In this document: in pieces, positions 1 through 11,761 of the stretch
How positions within the stretch are numbered: position 1 is the stretch's first letter
Layout: the number at the start of each line of letters is the position of its first letter
Notes under the pieces: model-generated
Told to the model about the DNA's origin: nothing
The model's input: the letters and a program-made list of their open reading frames with translations, nothing else
The model's database searches: none
Assembly (NCBI GenBank): GCA_032622095.1
Contig: CP136064.1
Location: forward strand, 184,740,209-184,804,208
Origin: Siphonodentalium dalli
Lineage: Eukaryota; Mollusca; Scaphopoda; Gadilida; Siphonodentaliidae
Length of the DNA: 64,000 nt
Direction of reading: 5' to 3'
Made by a program: the position numbers and the translations under genes

Positions 1-420
1 GTGTATTTCTTACAAGCATTTCAGCATCGTCAAAGTTACCATGATTTGTACGTCGGTTGGCATTGAGTAGTGGTTTTGATTGTTTTTGTATTGGTTGACC
101 GAAAGTAAATATAGGCCTACGTGTGTATATATATATAAGAGCAATTGTCTATTGAGTGTCCAAAAATTCGTAATCTTATCAACATAACCCTAGATCTTGT
201 TTTATATATATATATTCTTCCTTCTTTCTTTTCTGCTAGAATCCTGAGTGCATCTCTAACTTTACCAAACCCTGATTTTTCCTCTCGTCCGGAAATATAT
301 TAATAATGATTTTTAAATGTTGTAAATTGCGCATAGGTGCCAGGAACATTATTGGCTATATCAGTAATGGCTTCAACATATTTGAAAATGAAGAATTTTA
401 GAAAAAACTTGAAAATTACA

Positions 421-2100
421 TATTTCTGTCTAATGGAGACTCATTGTCCTTCGGATGCATTCCTCTCATTACAAGGTTATAAGGCTTCCATTTTTGTAAG
501 GCCAAAAGACACTTAGGTTGTTTATCTTTTGTATTCTATTAGAAAAGGATATGGTACCTATCGGGGAAGTCAAATGCCCATGTATGATTCAAGCTTTGCC
601 CAGATTACTTCCATATCAGTGGGGACTTATGTCTTGTTTATGATCCCCCGAAAAACTTCTCCCTATACACAGACTAGAGTCTGATATTTTGAGCAGTATA
701 GAAGATGATTTGAAGAATTTAACTGAACAAGGGAGCATAATATCTGTTGACATCAATACAAGGACAGGTAATGCCATTGGCACAAAATCAACACAAGATA
801 GCAAACATCTAGATTTTCTAAACTTTAGTCTAGATTTACCAGCAATAAACAGTAATAGCCAAGATACAACAATTACAGAGAGGCGGACTCTTAAATGAAA
901 TATGTCTCCAAACTGGACTGAATATTGTAAATGGCAGAACACAAGTGGATTTTGTCGGTAAACTCACATGTTTCACCCCAAGGGGTAATAGCCTTGTTGA
1001 CTATTTTTAACTTTACATAACCTTTTTAATTTCATTAGTTTCATCTTCATGATTTGCATGCCGATTTTTCAGATCATTGCCAAAGAAATTTTTCAGAATT
1101 CCTTCTCTGATAGATTGCTTGACCTCCAAAATAATATAACCGGAGAAGTTAACTCGATAGTGGAAACGTTCAATAACATTCTTTGTGAAGCAGCAGAAGA
1201 ATGTACAAAAGGGAATTCGCAGAAAAAAGTAAGAAACTTCATAGGAAAACCTAAGCCTCCTTGCTTTGGTGTATCTATAATAAGCACGAAACGCCGATTA
1301 GACAGTAAAGCTAAACTCCTGCAGAAATATAACTGAGATCCTGTAGTTATTTTATGGGGATATTTTTCAGCTTTCTTAAACTCTACAGGAAAACCAGGAA
1401 GAATAAATATAGAGAACACAGGCAGAGTCATTTAGACGTACTCGCTAATACCAAAAATAATTGATTGAAAAAAATTGCGCACTCTCCAATTTCAGTCTGC
1501 TAACATTGGACAATCTACCATTGAATCCATTATATCGTCCAAATATTGGGCTGAATACTTATGTGAATTAAATAATTCTGGTCAAGCAAAAAATATCCGT
1601 TAAGCTAACAATTTCTGGAAAATCAACATATTTTCAACGAATTGATTACACCATTAGCAGTGAAGAATATATTAAGAATATCTCAGAATTGCAGAATAAC
1701 AAAAGTGATGGGCCTGATATGTTGATCAGTGATATGCTTAAGAGTGCTAATAAGGTTATACTACCGCCACTTAAAAATATACTGAATAGAATTCTTAGCA
1801 CAGGAATGTTTCCCAAATCCTGGACCCATAGCATGATTTCACCAATTTAAACAAAAAGGCAAAAATGATCCCAATAATTATCTGGGCATTGCAGTTAGTA
1901 GAACTTTTGCAAAGTTATTCACAAAAATTCTGAACAATATTCTCGTATCTTTTCTGGAGGTTAGAGCTATTATTTGCAAGGAGCAGATTGGATTTACGAG
2001 GGGAAAATGACTTTTTTAAAACTCTCATTGACAAAATATTGAAAACTCTGAAAACTCAGAAAAAGATTTATAATATACTTGTATACACTGATCAGAAATG
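421..2100 (+). mobile_element. Decayed LINE (non-LTR retrotransposon): AP-endonuclease and start of reverse transcriptase
   Basis: Non-LTR retrotransposon remnant read in several frames. From 421 the frame gives an endonuclease start with the catalytic-Glu motif (CLMETHCPSD), then a PRKTSPYTQTRV segment near 645-675, a VDINTRTG segment near 745 (equivalent of the DFNARTG core) and GLNIVNGRTQ...TCFTPRGNSLVDY at about 916-1008. The stretch 1,049-1,336 is the linker before RT. From about 1,646 comes an RT start: LQNNKSDGPD, ILSTGMFPKSW, then NNYLGIAVSRTFAKLFTKILN after a frameshift near 1,850. Stops and frameshifts occur throughout and the sequence loses similarity near 2,050, before the RT catalytic box. 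It is a dead copy. The order EN-linker-RT is standard for APE-type LINEs; the clade is not resolved by eye. Confidence 0.85.
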
Positions 2101-2870
2101 TAAATGGATTAACATACACATGAACATTTGACAGTTTATGACGATACATTGTCACAAACATAAAACCGGTAACTAATTAGTCTAAATAAATACAAATATT
2201 CATAAACAAATACATAAACATTGTTATATATGTACATAATTTAGCTCGAATACTACATCTTGCCCCGAACATTTCTTCTATATATTACACCCCGATATAA
2301 TAAATACGGATAGGGTTGATCGCCCACGATTGACATACATATATCATTTGTTTCATGTCCATGTTTTAGTTATCCAATTTCACTTGCTATATTACCAATC
2401 ATTCACTTGTTTTTGTTGTGTTAGTTATTACTACGATCGTTATAACGTTCATTCTGCCATTAAGGCGCCGAGATTTGCAAATACAAGTATTCTATTCTGT
2501 ATAAAACATTCAAACAAATATATATTGTAAAATGTATTATGATTGTCTTGGAGATGAATATTCCAATCGTTTTGCAAATGTTAGAGCAGCCATTGTAAAC
2601 ATGTTATAATAATTCTGATCTTGAATGTTTTGAATGTCTGAAACAAACACTGGCTTTTTTCTTTTAAATCGCTGGGGTTGGTTAAACACCCCGCAAATGA
2701 CAACTATAGAAACAAATAACGAACTTGTTTTTTAAGAATCAGTTTGCCTCACAGACATCACATCAAATTGTCGGTTACAAAACTTTTTGTATCACCGAAA
2801 TTAATGCCATGATAAACAAGTGTTTTCTTCGTACAGGTCAAACAGATTGATCAAAATTATGCTAAACTAA
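2101..2870. other. AT-rich stretch, nothing recognised
   Basis: Low-complexity AT-rich DNA between the LINE remnant and the next repeat. I found no coding similarity, and the 66-codon open frame at 2,330-2,530 is compositionally biased (aromatic and His-rich) and looks accidental. Confidence 0.4.
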
Positions 2871-2879
2871 GACTACCGT

Positions 2880-3020
2880 GTGCTACCTTGACTGATTCGT
2901 ACCTCGGTGATTTGGACGTTGACCGACTCGGACTTCGGCTGATTGGGATCTCGATCATTCAAACACGACTGGTCCATGCATTCCTGGCTGATTATGCATT
3001 CCTTGGTCGATTCGAGGCTC
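2880..3020. repeat. Degenerate short tandem repeat, about 16-18 bp period
   Basis: A motif resembling ctcggntgattgg recurs about every 16 to 18 bases (cctcggtgatttgg, ctcggacttcggctgattgg, ctcgatcattc, ctggctgattatg, cttggtcgattcg). It explains the 81-codon minus-strand open frame over it. The copies are diverged. Confidence 0.4.
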
Positions 3021-3342
3021 CGAATAAAAATTGAATAATACATCACTTCGTTGTGAAAACATATTTTAGTTGCAAGTTGTGCATATATTTGGAAAGGTAT
3101 ACCAATGTAAAACGGCATAAAGTGATTTCAACATATCGTTAGTTCTGGCTCTACCCATACAGAATGGAAAACTATTGGATGTGCAGAGCCAGACAATACG
3201 CACACGATTAGATATCGAAATACACTTAATCGAGGTTGATGATTAGATAGCGATTGATATTAAATCGCAATAACACGTGGCACGCGAGGTTAGGATTGAG
3301 GCTAAGATTATTGACGAAATAACGGATATGTTTGAAGTGCTT

Positions 3343-3585
3343 TTAACCCTTTGAGTGCCAGGGGCCGATCTCATCGGCCCTAAACCTACAAAATAAGTCT
3401 TATAAAGAATATAAGAATAAATTATTAAAATTGTAAAAAATTGTAAAAAAAAATAAAAAATGTTAGGCCAATGCATTCTCTTATATATGCGAGGCGACCT
3501 ATTGTCGACTCGCATATATAAGAGAATGCATTGGCACAGGGTATATGGGTTGATACAAAAATCGACCTGGCACTCAAAGGGTTAA
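3343..3585. mobile_element. TTAA-flanked MITE (piggyBac-like), copy 1
   Basis: The ends are TTAACCCTTTGAGTGCCAG and its complement CTGGCACTCAAAGGGTTAA, so the element sits between TTAA tetranucleotides, the target duplicated by piggyBac transposases. CCCTTT ends are also usual for that superfamily. It carries no coding sequence. The interior holds an A-rich tract and a 69-bp palindrome at 3,467-3,535 that also occurs twice in the element at 4,779-5,177. The minus-strand open frames here are shadows of the hairpin. Confidence 0.8.
3467..3535. repeat. 69-bp palindrome, copy 1 of 3
   Basis: Arms read gccaatgcattctcttata and continue to tatgcgag, mirrored to the right by ctcgcatatataagagaa and tgcattggc, with a short centre around gcgacctattgtcga. 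The same palindrome recurs at 4,809-4,877 and 4,957-5,025. Confidence 0.9.
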
Positions 3586-4808
3586 AGAAACGCTCCATTA
3601 ACCACAACCAAGCACACCCACCCAATAAAATATTTTGACTTTTGTCAGGGCAGACCGATTGGGTTGAGTGTACACGTAGTTGACTCGCGCTGTTCAAACA
3701 CTGCATTTTTATATACGTAGTACACCGTATTAGGTAATAACCATTCATTGCCACAGTCTTTGCTGCCTATTCCAAATCGTCTCAGATGTACACAATTCCT
3801 ATATGTATAGAGTCCCATAGCTAAATAGTCTATTATATTAGTTGTATTTTATTTTCAGCTGAAAAATATATTGTTATATACATGTACATCAGAATCTTAA
3901 CTTTAATGGAAATAATTTGTTTTGTACAATTAATTCTTGAACCATGAATACAGTGCTCAATGCATTCGTATCTATTCATACTGTACTCGTCACGTTCTGC
4001 AACGCTTCTTTACCAATGTGTTGGCCATTTGCATGGCGTGGTTCGCTGCGACTTGATTCTTATCCGTAAAGCATTCGGCCCAAACTCCATGCAGCGCCCT
4101 CTCCGTTTCACTGCGACAGATCACTGCTACAAGGATGGTAATTAGCGGACGATACATACATCGACGGAACTATATTTAGTCACCTATTATCTTATTTTGA
4201 CCACCACAAGTTTGCAATAATTGTAATTGTTTCGGTATTGTTAAGAACAATATGAAATGACCCAGACATAGACAATTTTAATCCTAAAACATAAGAACTA
4301 AGATCGTGTCAGAAATCCATACCAAATGTCCTTGTGGCTGTGGTATCTCAGCGGAGCGATGGGAGATAACTCCAAAAAGGCTCACTAAGTGCACTGAAAG
4401 AATGCACGCATACAACAATACCGGTTGTTATAACGGAAGATACATTTCCAGCTTATGGCGTGACTTCCAACTGACAGATTTACATTTTTTTCATTATATA
4501 CATAGTGTTCATAGTAACAAGTGTACCTAGTTTCCATTTTTTTTGCGACGCTCATACTTCATCGTCTGTATACTTACATGTATGTGTTTCATCGTTTTAC
4601 ACGTGTTTGTATTTGTTGCTCCTTGAACTTTATGAAAATGGTCATAATGGATGGAAATTTCGTCAAAAATGTGGCGTTTGGTTGAAAATGCTATATCTAT
4701 TACAACAGTTTGAAAACCGAATAGAGGAGTGAATGGAAGTGGAATTACTCTTCATTTTATATGGTCATGAGTAAAGATTTAACCCTTTACCCAACAGAAC
4801 GGCCCTGT

Positions 4809-4877
4809 GCCAATGCATTCTCTTATATATGCGAGTCGACCATAGGTCGCCTCTCATATATAAGAGAATGCATTGGC
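4809..4877. repeat. 69-bp palindrome, copy 2 of 3
   Basis: Near-identical to 3,467-3,535 except in the centre, where the gcgacctattgtcga core appears inverted (tcgaccataggtcgc). The arms are complete on both sides. Confidence 0.88.
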
Positions 4878-4956
4878 TTAACACATTAAAAATTATAAAA
4901 TTGTTAAAGAATGTAAGACAAAATGGTAAAAAGTGTTAAAAAAAGATTTGTTTTAG

Positions 4957-5025
4957 GCCAATGCATTCTCTTATATATGCGAGGCGACCTATGGTCGACT
5001 TGCATATATAAGAGAATGCATTGGC
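4957..5025. repeat. 69-bp palindrome, copy 3 of 3
   Basis: Same palindrome, with the centre in the same orientation as copy 1 (gcgacctatggtcga). It is followed by cacagggct, as copy 1 is followed by cacaggg, so the similarity extends past the hairpin. Confidence 0.88.
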
Positions 5026-5287
5026 ACAGGGCTAACTGTAACTATCACAATGTGGTCAAGGAGCCGGTTCCAATGATATCCATATTTGTATGGTTCTATT
5101 GAGACAGACCGAAGATAGTTTAGGCTGTTGAAGCTTTATTTGGCCGGTTCTGGCCGGTTTGTTGGGTAAAGGGTTAATTCGAATGTGGAACTCCATCCCA
5201 ACATAGCATCTAGCAGTAACAATGCTACTGCATGACTTTTTAATAAATTGTCAGTAATAGTGTTCATGATTTTTAACGCCTTTTCAG

Positions 5288-5485
5288 ATTGTGGAAACCG
5301 CAGAGCTCAATAAACTATGGAATCCGAAGTTGTATATAGAGAACACAATAGGAGATGCAAAGGAAGTGATTCGACATAGAGTAGTCTACAATGACAAGGG
5401 GGAGGCATTTGTTACGGAAAAACGGGTCGTCAAGGGACTTTTCATGGAAAATCTCGAGTTAGATGATTTTCCATTCGATGTGCAG
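5288..5485 (+). CDS. pLGIC subunit, exon a: ligand-binding domain, loop A to the former Cys-loop
   Basis: Internal exon of a pentameric ligand-gated ion channel (Cys-loop receptor superfamily), a plasma-membrane channel opened by an extracellular ligand. Acceptor cttttcag is followed by 66 in-frame codons and donor CAG|gttggt; both ends are phase 0. It encodes LNKLWNPKLYIEN, matching the WxPxLxxxN loop A region of the family, a strand VTEKRVVKGLFMENLEL, and DDFPFDVQ, the conserved FPFDxQ element. In classical receptors a Cys precedes FPFD by seven residues and another follows Q by two. Here these positions are Glu and, after splicing to 13,432, Leu, so the disulfide loop is missing. The preceding exon(s) with the signal peptide were not found upstream in the window. 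Ligand and ion selectivity are unknown. Confidence 0.85.
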
Positions 5486-7247
5486 GTTGGTATACGTTTT
5501 AACACTTGGTCCGATTGATTGGTATTCGTATCAATCGAAATTGTAATTCACATATTTCCGCCATTATATGTGAACAAATTGTACTGTCAAACCGCAATGT
5601 GCGACCTTGGGATAAATTTAGCCATATTAGAGATTCGTGGCATGATCTAGGATGTACAGGTGATATAAGCAGACGACATATAAGTAAAAGTACAGAAAGA
5701 GATCCTAAATTAATTGAGGGAAACGTTTAGATAATAAGAACATTCCATATGGTATAACTACTCGTCAATGATGCTTTAGTATAGAAATGGTTAAAGGAGA
5801 CATGCAACGTTTTTCAACAGGAAGGATATGGATTTTATTTGACATGAGAAAGAAGAGCTTATTGCCTGTCTCAAAATTGCTTATAAAATCTGATATCTAC
5901 TCCAAAACAAAAACGAGGTTAACGCATTCTCGTTCCTCATTTGTCCCAGTTTATTATTTGAAATATCGTATACTGTAATATTAACTCAGAAAAATATCGC
6001 CCACATCAAGAATGCTGTAAACAAATCTTAGTAAATACACACACCATATTAAAAAATTTACCATTACAATGGTAGTTAAATTACTGCTACTCTTGTAGTT
6101 CTGTTTCAAAATTGTATTCAACTTCTAGGCTATTCACCTATTGTGCCAACGATGGGAATATATGGCGAGCGTGAACTCGTATTCATTGAACTACCGTTAT
6201 ATACATAGCGTGGGTTCTCATCTCACTGACAAGTTACATAGTTACGCACATCTACAAAACGCCTTATATAATAAACCCATGACAACTGAACAGAAACTGA
6301 TGATGCAGTGTAGCACAAGGCGCTCACGTCTGAACTCCATTACTAATGTAAGACTCTAAAGAGTTTGGAATCAGCCACACGACTCAATGGAGTGGTGGTC
6401 TCTAATCTTTTAGTTAGCGAACGAATTTCGTGCCGAGCCAATGACCTGTTAAAGATGCACAATCCGAGTCGATGGTCCCCGTATCATCACATTCCAACAA
6501 CATTTCTTCAAAGACGCTTCAGTTAACGGAATCGATTAATTACAAAATAAAAAATGCTGCTAACCACTGTCAACTCTACAATAAAATGTTCCAAAACGTG
6601 TTATATGTCTACATTTTTTACAACGCAATTTGGTATCGAGAGTATATCGGTCCCCTCGTCGAATATTCGCTATGCCGCCAAATATTCCAGGTCGTGAAAA
6701 ATAACAGATTTCAAAAATCGGGGTTCATCGACTCGAATGAAATATGTATACACAACCAAAGTCAAAGAAATCGTAATTTAGGAGAGTTAATTCGGATTAA
6801 GTATTTTTAACGATTAAATTATATAGGTATATTGAACCCAAGTCAATAAGATGAACCTGGCATAATACTTACCCCGGTAACGCAGTGTAACGTTGATATA
6901 TTAGATGCACATGCAATGGTATGCACAACCTCGTATATAAACTGTATAATGACCACGCTGCTACCACGCGAGTGGGCGTGATGGGGCGACAACGATGTAG
7001 TTTACCAGATACAAAGCTCGTTGATCTGAAATTAGGGAATACTTGCAAAAAAGTGTAATGAGTCAAACAGACACATAATTTTAAGCGTGGATAATTTGCC
7101 AGAACGATGAGAATACCAATGCAAACACATACATGAAGCATGCCTCCCTTTACATGAACAGTAGTACAAGTTTACTTCGACGTAAACCAGCTTGTGACAT
7201 CGGTAGGGATAATACTGGTTACGTCGAAGTATGCGGTTGCCTTATGC

Positions 7248-7373
7248 ATATACTCTTCGGAATTTAGGCCTAGATCCAGTGCCGGGATTTTTTGTCAACA
7301 TTAATCGACTTTATCATACACATCAATACAAGATACTATATTTATCAGAAAGAGTGATATCTTTCCGTCATAA
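7248..7373. repeat. 126-bp direct repeat, left copy
   Basis: Begins atatactcttcggaattta, contains tcgactttatcatacacat and ends cgtcataa. Nearly identical to 7,768-7,893, at an offset of 520 bp. The right end abuts the fold-back at 7,374 exactly. Confidence 0.88.
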
Positions 7374-7744
7374 CTTTTTGAAGTTTTGACAGGGAACTTT
7401 ATAAAGTCGAAAAAATTACACGGGGAATATATTTCTTAATGATTATCTGTTCCTTAATAGTATACTTCACTATATGTGAAGGTCCCATCTCGAAATTCCA
7501 TGCTTTTCTGTGACTTTTGAGAGCCGATATCGCAATAAATATTCAATTAATTACCCAGGAGAAACTCTATAATTGTAAGAAACGCAAAGCAAAATCGCTC
7601 ACAAAGTCACTTAAATCGTGAAATTTCGAGTTGGGACCTTCACCTACAGTGAAGTACATTATTAAGAAAGAGATAATAACAAAAAATATATTCCCTGTGT
7701 TAATTTTTCGATTTTATAAGGTTCCCTTTCAAAACTTTAAAAAG
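7374..7744. repeat. Fold-back repeat, arms about 125 bp
   Basis: Left arm (7,374-7,500) starts ctttttgaagttttgacagg and includes atacttcactatatgtgaag gtccc. The right arm (7,618-7,744) is its diverged complement (gggaccttcacctacagtga ... ccctttcaaaactttaaaaa g). The loop is about 115 bp. No coding similarity. Confidence 0.8.
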
Positions 7745-7767
7745 TTACCAGGTTTTGTACTGGTGGA

Positions 7768-7893
7768 ATATACTCTTCGGAATTTAGGCCTAGATCCAGT
7801 GTCGGGATGTTTTGTCAATTTTAATCGACTTTATCATACACATCAATACAATATACTATATTTATCAGAAAGAGTGATATCTTCCCGTCATAA
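7768..7893. repeat. 126-bp direct repeat, right copy
   Basis: Right-hand partner of 7,248-7,373 with few substitutions. A 23-bp stretch separates it from the end of the fold-back. The 101-codon open frame at 7,631-7,936 is made of fold-back plus this repeat and is not a gene. Confidence 0.88.
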
Positions 7894-9369
7894 TGATGTA
7901 TTAAAATATAATATTTATGTTAAATTACGCACATAATATTCCGTCTAATATGAATAATTCACGTTTGATACGTGTCTGCTTACGCTCAGATAAGACCCGA
8001 ACTGTACCGAAGACGCCGAGTTTAAATGAGTTCACGAGTATTCTTTTGAAATTAAGTCAACATTGTGATAAAATATATTTATCACTTTAAATTTCTACTT
8101 TCAGTTGACAACTTAGGTGGAGAACAAATATGTTTTCTATGGAATAAACCATGTTGCTTTCACAATTGTGACATTGTATTACCGTCCTTGGTGATTTTAG
8201 ATGAGCGATAATTTACGCTTAAATCAGCTATATAGAAGAGTAAGGCATTAGAACTTCGACGTAAAACAGTATTATCCCTACTGGTTTCACTAGCTGGAAG
8301 AAAACTTGGACTACATGAACATGTCAGAAAATGCGGTGTTAATATTGTCCCAACCCACTTTATGCTCAATGTATACGCATCCTATTTAAATGTTTTGCTC
8401 ATCGTATTTTTGTAAACCTCAGCATTCCAAATGGAGCATGTAATACGCATAAGCTCACACACAAGTAGAGTAGTACACGAACCACACACATATATATCAG
8501 TTAATTTACAGCTTCAAGTTACCACACAATGAATAATGACAAATAATTCCAAGCATCATCAATCGTATGGCACCAGCATCGCGAACATAAACAAAAGCAT
8601 CCACAAGTTTTAGGCTGAAAACAAGTACAAAATACCATAATTGAGAACGCGGTTTATTATACCGTTTTTTGGACAACGGAAGCATGGACGCTAAGACAAT
8701 TATTGGAATTTTTGGTAATATGACAAATATTCACAACGTGTTAAAACTTAAATTTTTGAAAGTGGTTATCTGGCCATCAAAACCTGCCAGTAATGGGCTC
8801 GTGGATCCGATCTAATTATTTTCTGGTGTAGCAAACGTACTATCGGTGGTTTTACGGTGTCAGGGCATCATTAATCATGTTCGAGAAAAACTTCGGATTG
8901 AGTATTTGCCACACCTGTTACGAGACAGAACGAGATGAGACTTCGAATCATCGGCATGAGTTGGAGATAATGGAAGCGATAAAAGCCGATTAGTTGGCTG
9001 ATGGTCGCTCAATCATCGGTTGCAACGTGACCCGTCTTAACCTAAGAAGTGTTTGCCAAGTGATTACACCCTCGTTCTAAACACTGAAAGCTATTCACTT
9101 GATCTAATTACGTACAGACATTTTCGTTATCCAAATATCACCCCATTCCTCGCAGAAACAATCACCTTGTGATATATTGGTAATAAACGTAGCTCTATTT
9201 AGGAGATAAACGTAATCTGTTTCTTTGGATATTCGGGGATTCGAGCACGAAAACAGTTTGTAAAAGCCTTTTGTTCGAAACAATATGAAAAGAAACTGAA
9301 TGAAAGGCATTTTCGTCAACAGTATATTCTATGCGGTGATCCCTTTTTTCCTCTGATAAAACCTCTCAG

Positions 9370-9705
9370 CCTGTTCTCCCAAAATCCGCATATTATCTGC
9401 TTATAATGGAATTGTTTTAGGTAGATAGTCTGCTTAAACTCGCCATATTTTGAGTCTATAATGTGCTGAAAACCAGAGCGAATTAGTCACATTATCGACT
9501 CACAATGAGGCGATTCTAATCATATTATTTGTGTGGACAATGACACAAATAAGCCAAATGATGACTTTTCAGGTGTAGGTCGCGCCATAAAACAAAATAA
9601 CGACCATGAGTCCATTATCTGCTTATTTCAGAATCAAATAATCACATTATGTATCTATTTCATAATATAGGTCGATTATGTGCCTATTTTCGCGAGGATA
9701 TGTTG
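9370..9705. mobile_element. Fold-back MITE family A, incomplete copy
   Basis: Shares with 13,930-14,434 the segments ttatctgcttata, aggtagata...tctgctta, gattctaa, gacaatgacaca and the right terminus tctgcttatttcagaatcaa continuing to ttcgcgagg. The left terminal arm is not recognisable. No coding potential. Confidence 0.65.
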
Positions 9706-10242
9706 CATCTCTGGGTACGTTCCATGCTGTTACTCGGAACAGCACTAGATCGTCTTCCAGTTAACCGTATCGATTTCAAACAACGTTCGATTGACTCCAT
9801 TACTCGACTACGGGAAGCGATGTTACGTATTTTAAGCGCAGAGTCAAATACACCGTTCTACCGGCCGATATTGGTGAATCGAAAGCTAAAGTTGGCCGCT
9901 TTCGGCCAATCAGGATCCGTGTTACAGCGACAAAAATATTCCACTTGAATTCAATTAATGTTTGTTTCTTTTTTGCCGAGAAAAGGCCAATTAGTTTAAA
10001 CACATTTTACTTAATCAAAATAGTGTACACAGTTCACGGTAAGATGTTGGTTATAAATGTATATAATGTCGGCAAATCAACCAATATGTGAAGTAACTAT
10101 ACATAACCACATTGGTTTAACATTCAGTTCCGATGATTAATTACTTGGAAAATACAAAAACACCATTAGAAGGTTCTAAATAACTTCCCCTATTCCAAAA
10201 CATTGATGTGGTATAAAACATAAATTGATGGAAAATTGCTAT

Positions 10243-10336
10243 ATTATTTTATATCTATCAGATCGAACTTCTTGGACAGAATATGTTATTTTATATTTGA
10301 TACAGCATCCATCAGATCGAACTTCTTGGTCAGAAT
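10243..10336. repeat. Short tandem duplication (atcagatcgaacttcttgg), left of LINE
   Basis: Two adjacent units containing ttttatat...atcagatcgaacttcttgg. A third copy lies at 11,715-11,761, on the other side of the LINE fragment. Confidence 0.8.
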
Positions 10337-11345
10337 ATACTCCAAAAATATATTAAATCCATTTTGGCGTGATGTACTCACAGCATGGAGCTATTTCAGC
10401 GAGAAGAACGAGTCAAACGGGAATATATGTACATGGGTCTTATGGAATAATCAAAACATAAAGTTGCATGACAAAATGATCAACTTCGCTACATGGAGAA
10501 ACATGGCATATTTTTTATCAATGACTTGATACATACAAATGGTAAATTCCACACACCCGAAAGTCTTTACGCGTCTTTTAATGTATCCACTGACTTCATC
10601 ACCCTGAACGCAATTCGCAAACAAATTAATTCATTAGCCAAAAAATATACGAAAACCTTAACTCGTTGTACTAATCCCATACAACCCAGCAATGTGGTTC
10701 CACTTTTGCATAATTCAAATGGTGGGCAAGACTTCTATAACATTTTGAATGCTATGAAATCACCCCAAGCCCCAAAGCAAATGGACAATTGAACTTGGGG
10801 AGCCAGAAATAGACTGGACAACTTTGAACCGCCTACCTTTCTCCACGACGCCTGATACAAAGCTTCAGTGGTTACAGTTTAGGATTACTTCTCGGATATT
10901 ATCAACTAATAGATTTCTTAAAATAAAAAAGTAAGATCTGATGATCAGTGTAATCGATGCAGAAATAATAATAAGAACATCTCACATATATTCTGGGACT
11001 GCGTATGCGTACAACAATTCCTAGGTGAGCTTAACGATTGGTCAACCAAAAATAACCTTAATCTCAAAACTTCGAAACAAATAATTATTCTAGGTTCTCC
11101 ACCAACAGGAAATTATACCACCAATTTGTTTTGGCTGCTTGTCAAACAATACATATATCGAACTAAATTCAACCCAGACATGCTGTCCGCCAAGCTTTTA
11201 TAGCAGGGCTCCAATACAGGTATCGATGTGACAAATTCAATGCTCGTTGTAATATGAAGATTGCCGAATTTGAGAAAAACTGGTTCCTGATAGAAAGCGC
11301 TATAAATAAAAAAAAACATACATTTCTTGATATATACTCATCAGA
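10337..11345 (+). mobile_element. LINE 3' fragment: region C-terminal to reverse transcriptase
   Basis: Decayed C-terminal part of a LINE polyprotein, + strand. Visible in order: NPFWRDVLTAWSYF and WNNQNIKL (about 10,360-10,470), then with a frameshift HGIFFINDLIHTNGKFHTPE (10,500-10,560), FITLNAIRKQI, DTKLQWLQFRITSRILSTN (about 10,855-10,915), CNRCRNNNKNISHIFWDC (about 10,955-11,005, a CxxC...H...C-type cluster), FWLLVKQYIYRTKFN and a closing LQYRYRCDKFN...KIAEFEKNW segment. This arrangement is typical of the tail of several LINE clades. It looks different from the LINE at 421-2,100 and at 46,026-46,880, which has a CPIY-type cluster. RT itself is absent (5' truncation is common for LINEs). 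Confidence 0.8.
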
Positions 11346-11714
11346 CTCGCGCATTTTCCTTTAAGAATTATGTTTCCGTTCTACCTCTTACTCTCTTCAA
11401 TTATAGTAATTATAGTCACCCTTCAGTTGAGTGTCGTCCTAAACCGAAACAAAAAATGAAAAATAATTCAAATAATTCTCTGTTGTATATTATGATTTCA
11501 ATTACAATATAAAAGATTGCCCGATCGCCAGTTTAGAGCCACTGAATGCTCGTTGATGTAAGTAAGAGTGCAAGCGTGAGCGCGTGAAGGAGTGTATGCC
11601 TGAATGTATGTATCAGATGAATATTATATTTATGTTGTATCCAACATGTACAACCACTCATTTTGCATGTAAAATCATCTGACTGTTTCACTAAAAAAAA
11701 TTATAAAATTTTTT

Positions 11715-11761
11715 ATTTTATATTTGATACAGTATCTATCAGATCGAACTTCTTGGTCAGA
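11715..11761. repeat. Copy of the atcagatcgaacttcttgg repeat, right of LINE
   Basis: tttatatttgatacagtatc followed by tatcagatcgaacttcttgg tcag, matching the unit at 10,285-10,336 in the same orientation. Confidence 0.8.

Larger units (their letters stand above)
4779..5177. mobile_element. TTAA-flanked MITE (piggyBac-like), copy 2 with two palindrome cassettes
   Basis: Ends are TTAACCCTTTACCCAACA and TGTTGGGTAAAGGGTTAA. The terminal TTAACCCTTT is shared with the element at 3,343-3,585, but the next bases differ. Inside, two copies of the 69-bp palindrome lie at 4,809-4,877 and 4,957-5,025, separated by an A-rich stretch similar to the one preceding the palindrome in copy 1. No coding capacity. 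It ends 110 bp before the first recognised channel exon, so it sits in or next to the upstream intron of that gene. Confidence 0.8.
7175..8297. mobile_element. Putative element with terminal inverted repeats enclosing a fold-back
   Basis: A block at 7,175-7,231 (acttcgacgtaaaccagc ... ctggttacgtcgaagt) reappears inverted at about 8,249-8,297 (acttcgacgtaaaacagta ttatccctac ... actagctgg). This could be a pair of terminal inverted repeats around about 1.1 kb. Inside are two 126-bp direct repeats and a fold-back. No open frame resembles a transposase. The outer boundary and target duplication are not clear. Confidence 0.5.

Noticed and set aside
2837-3033. Possible upstream channel exon (cag| then LVHAFLADYAFLGRFEAPNKN)
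   Set aside because: Faint resemblance to the start of the ligand-binding domain, but it overlaps a degenerate 16-18-bp repeat, ends in a stop and has no suitable donor.
3243-3754. Two overlapping minus-strand open frames of 90 and 109 codons
   Set aside because: They lie across the TTAA element and its palindrome; the peptides repeat because the DNA is palindromic.
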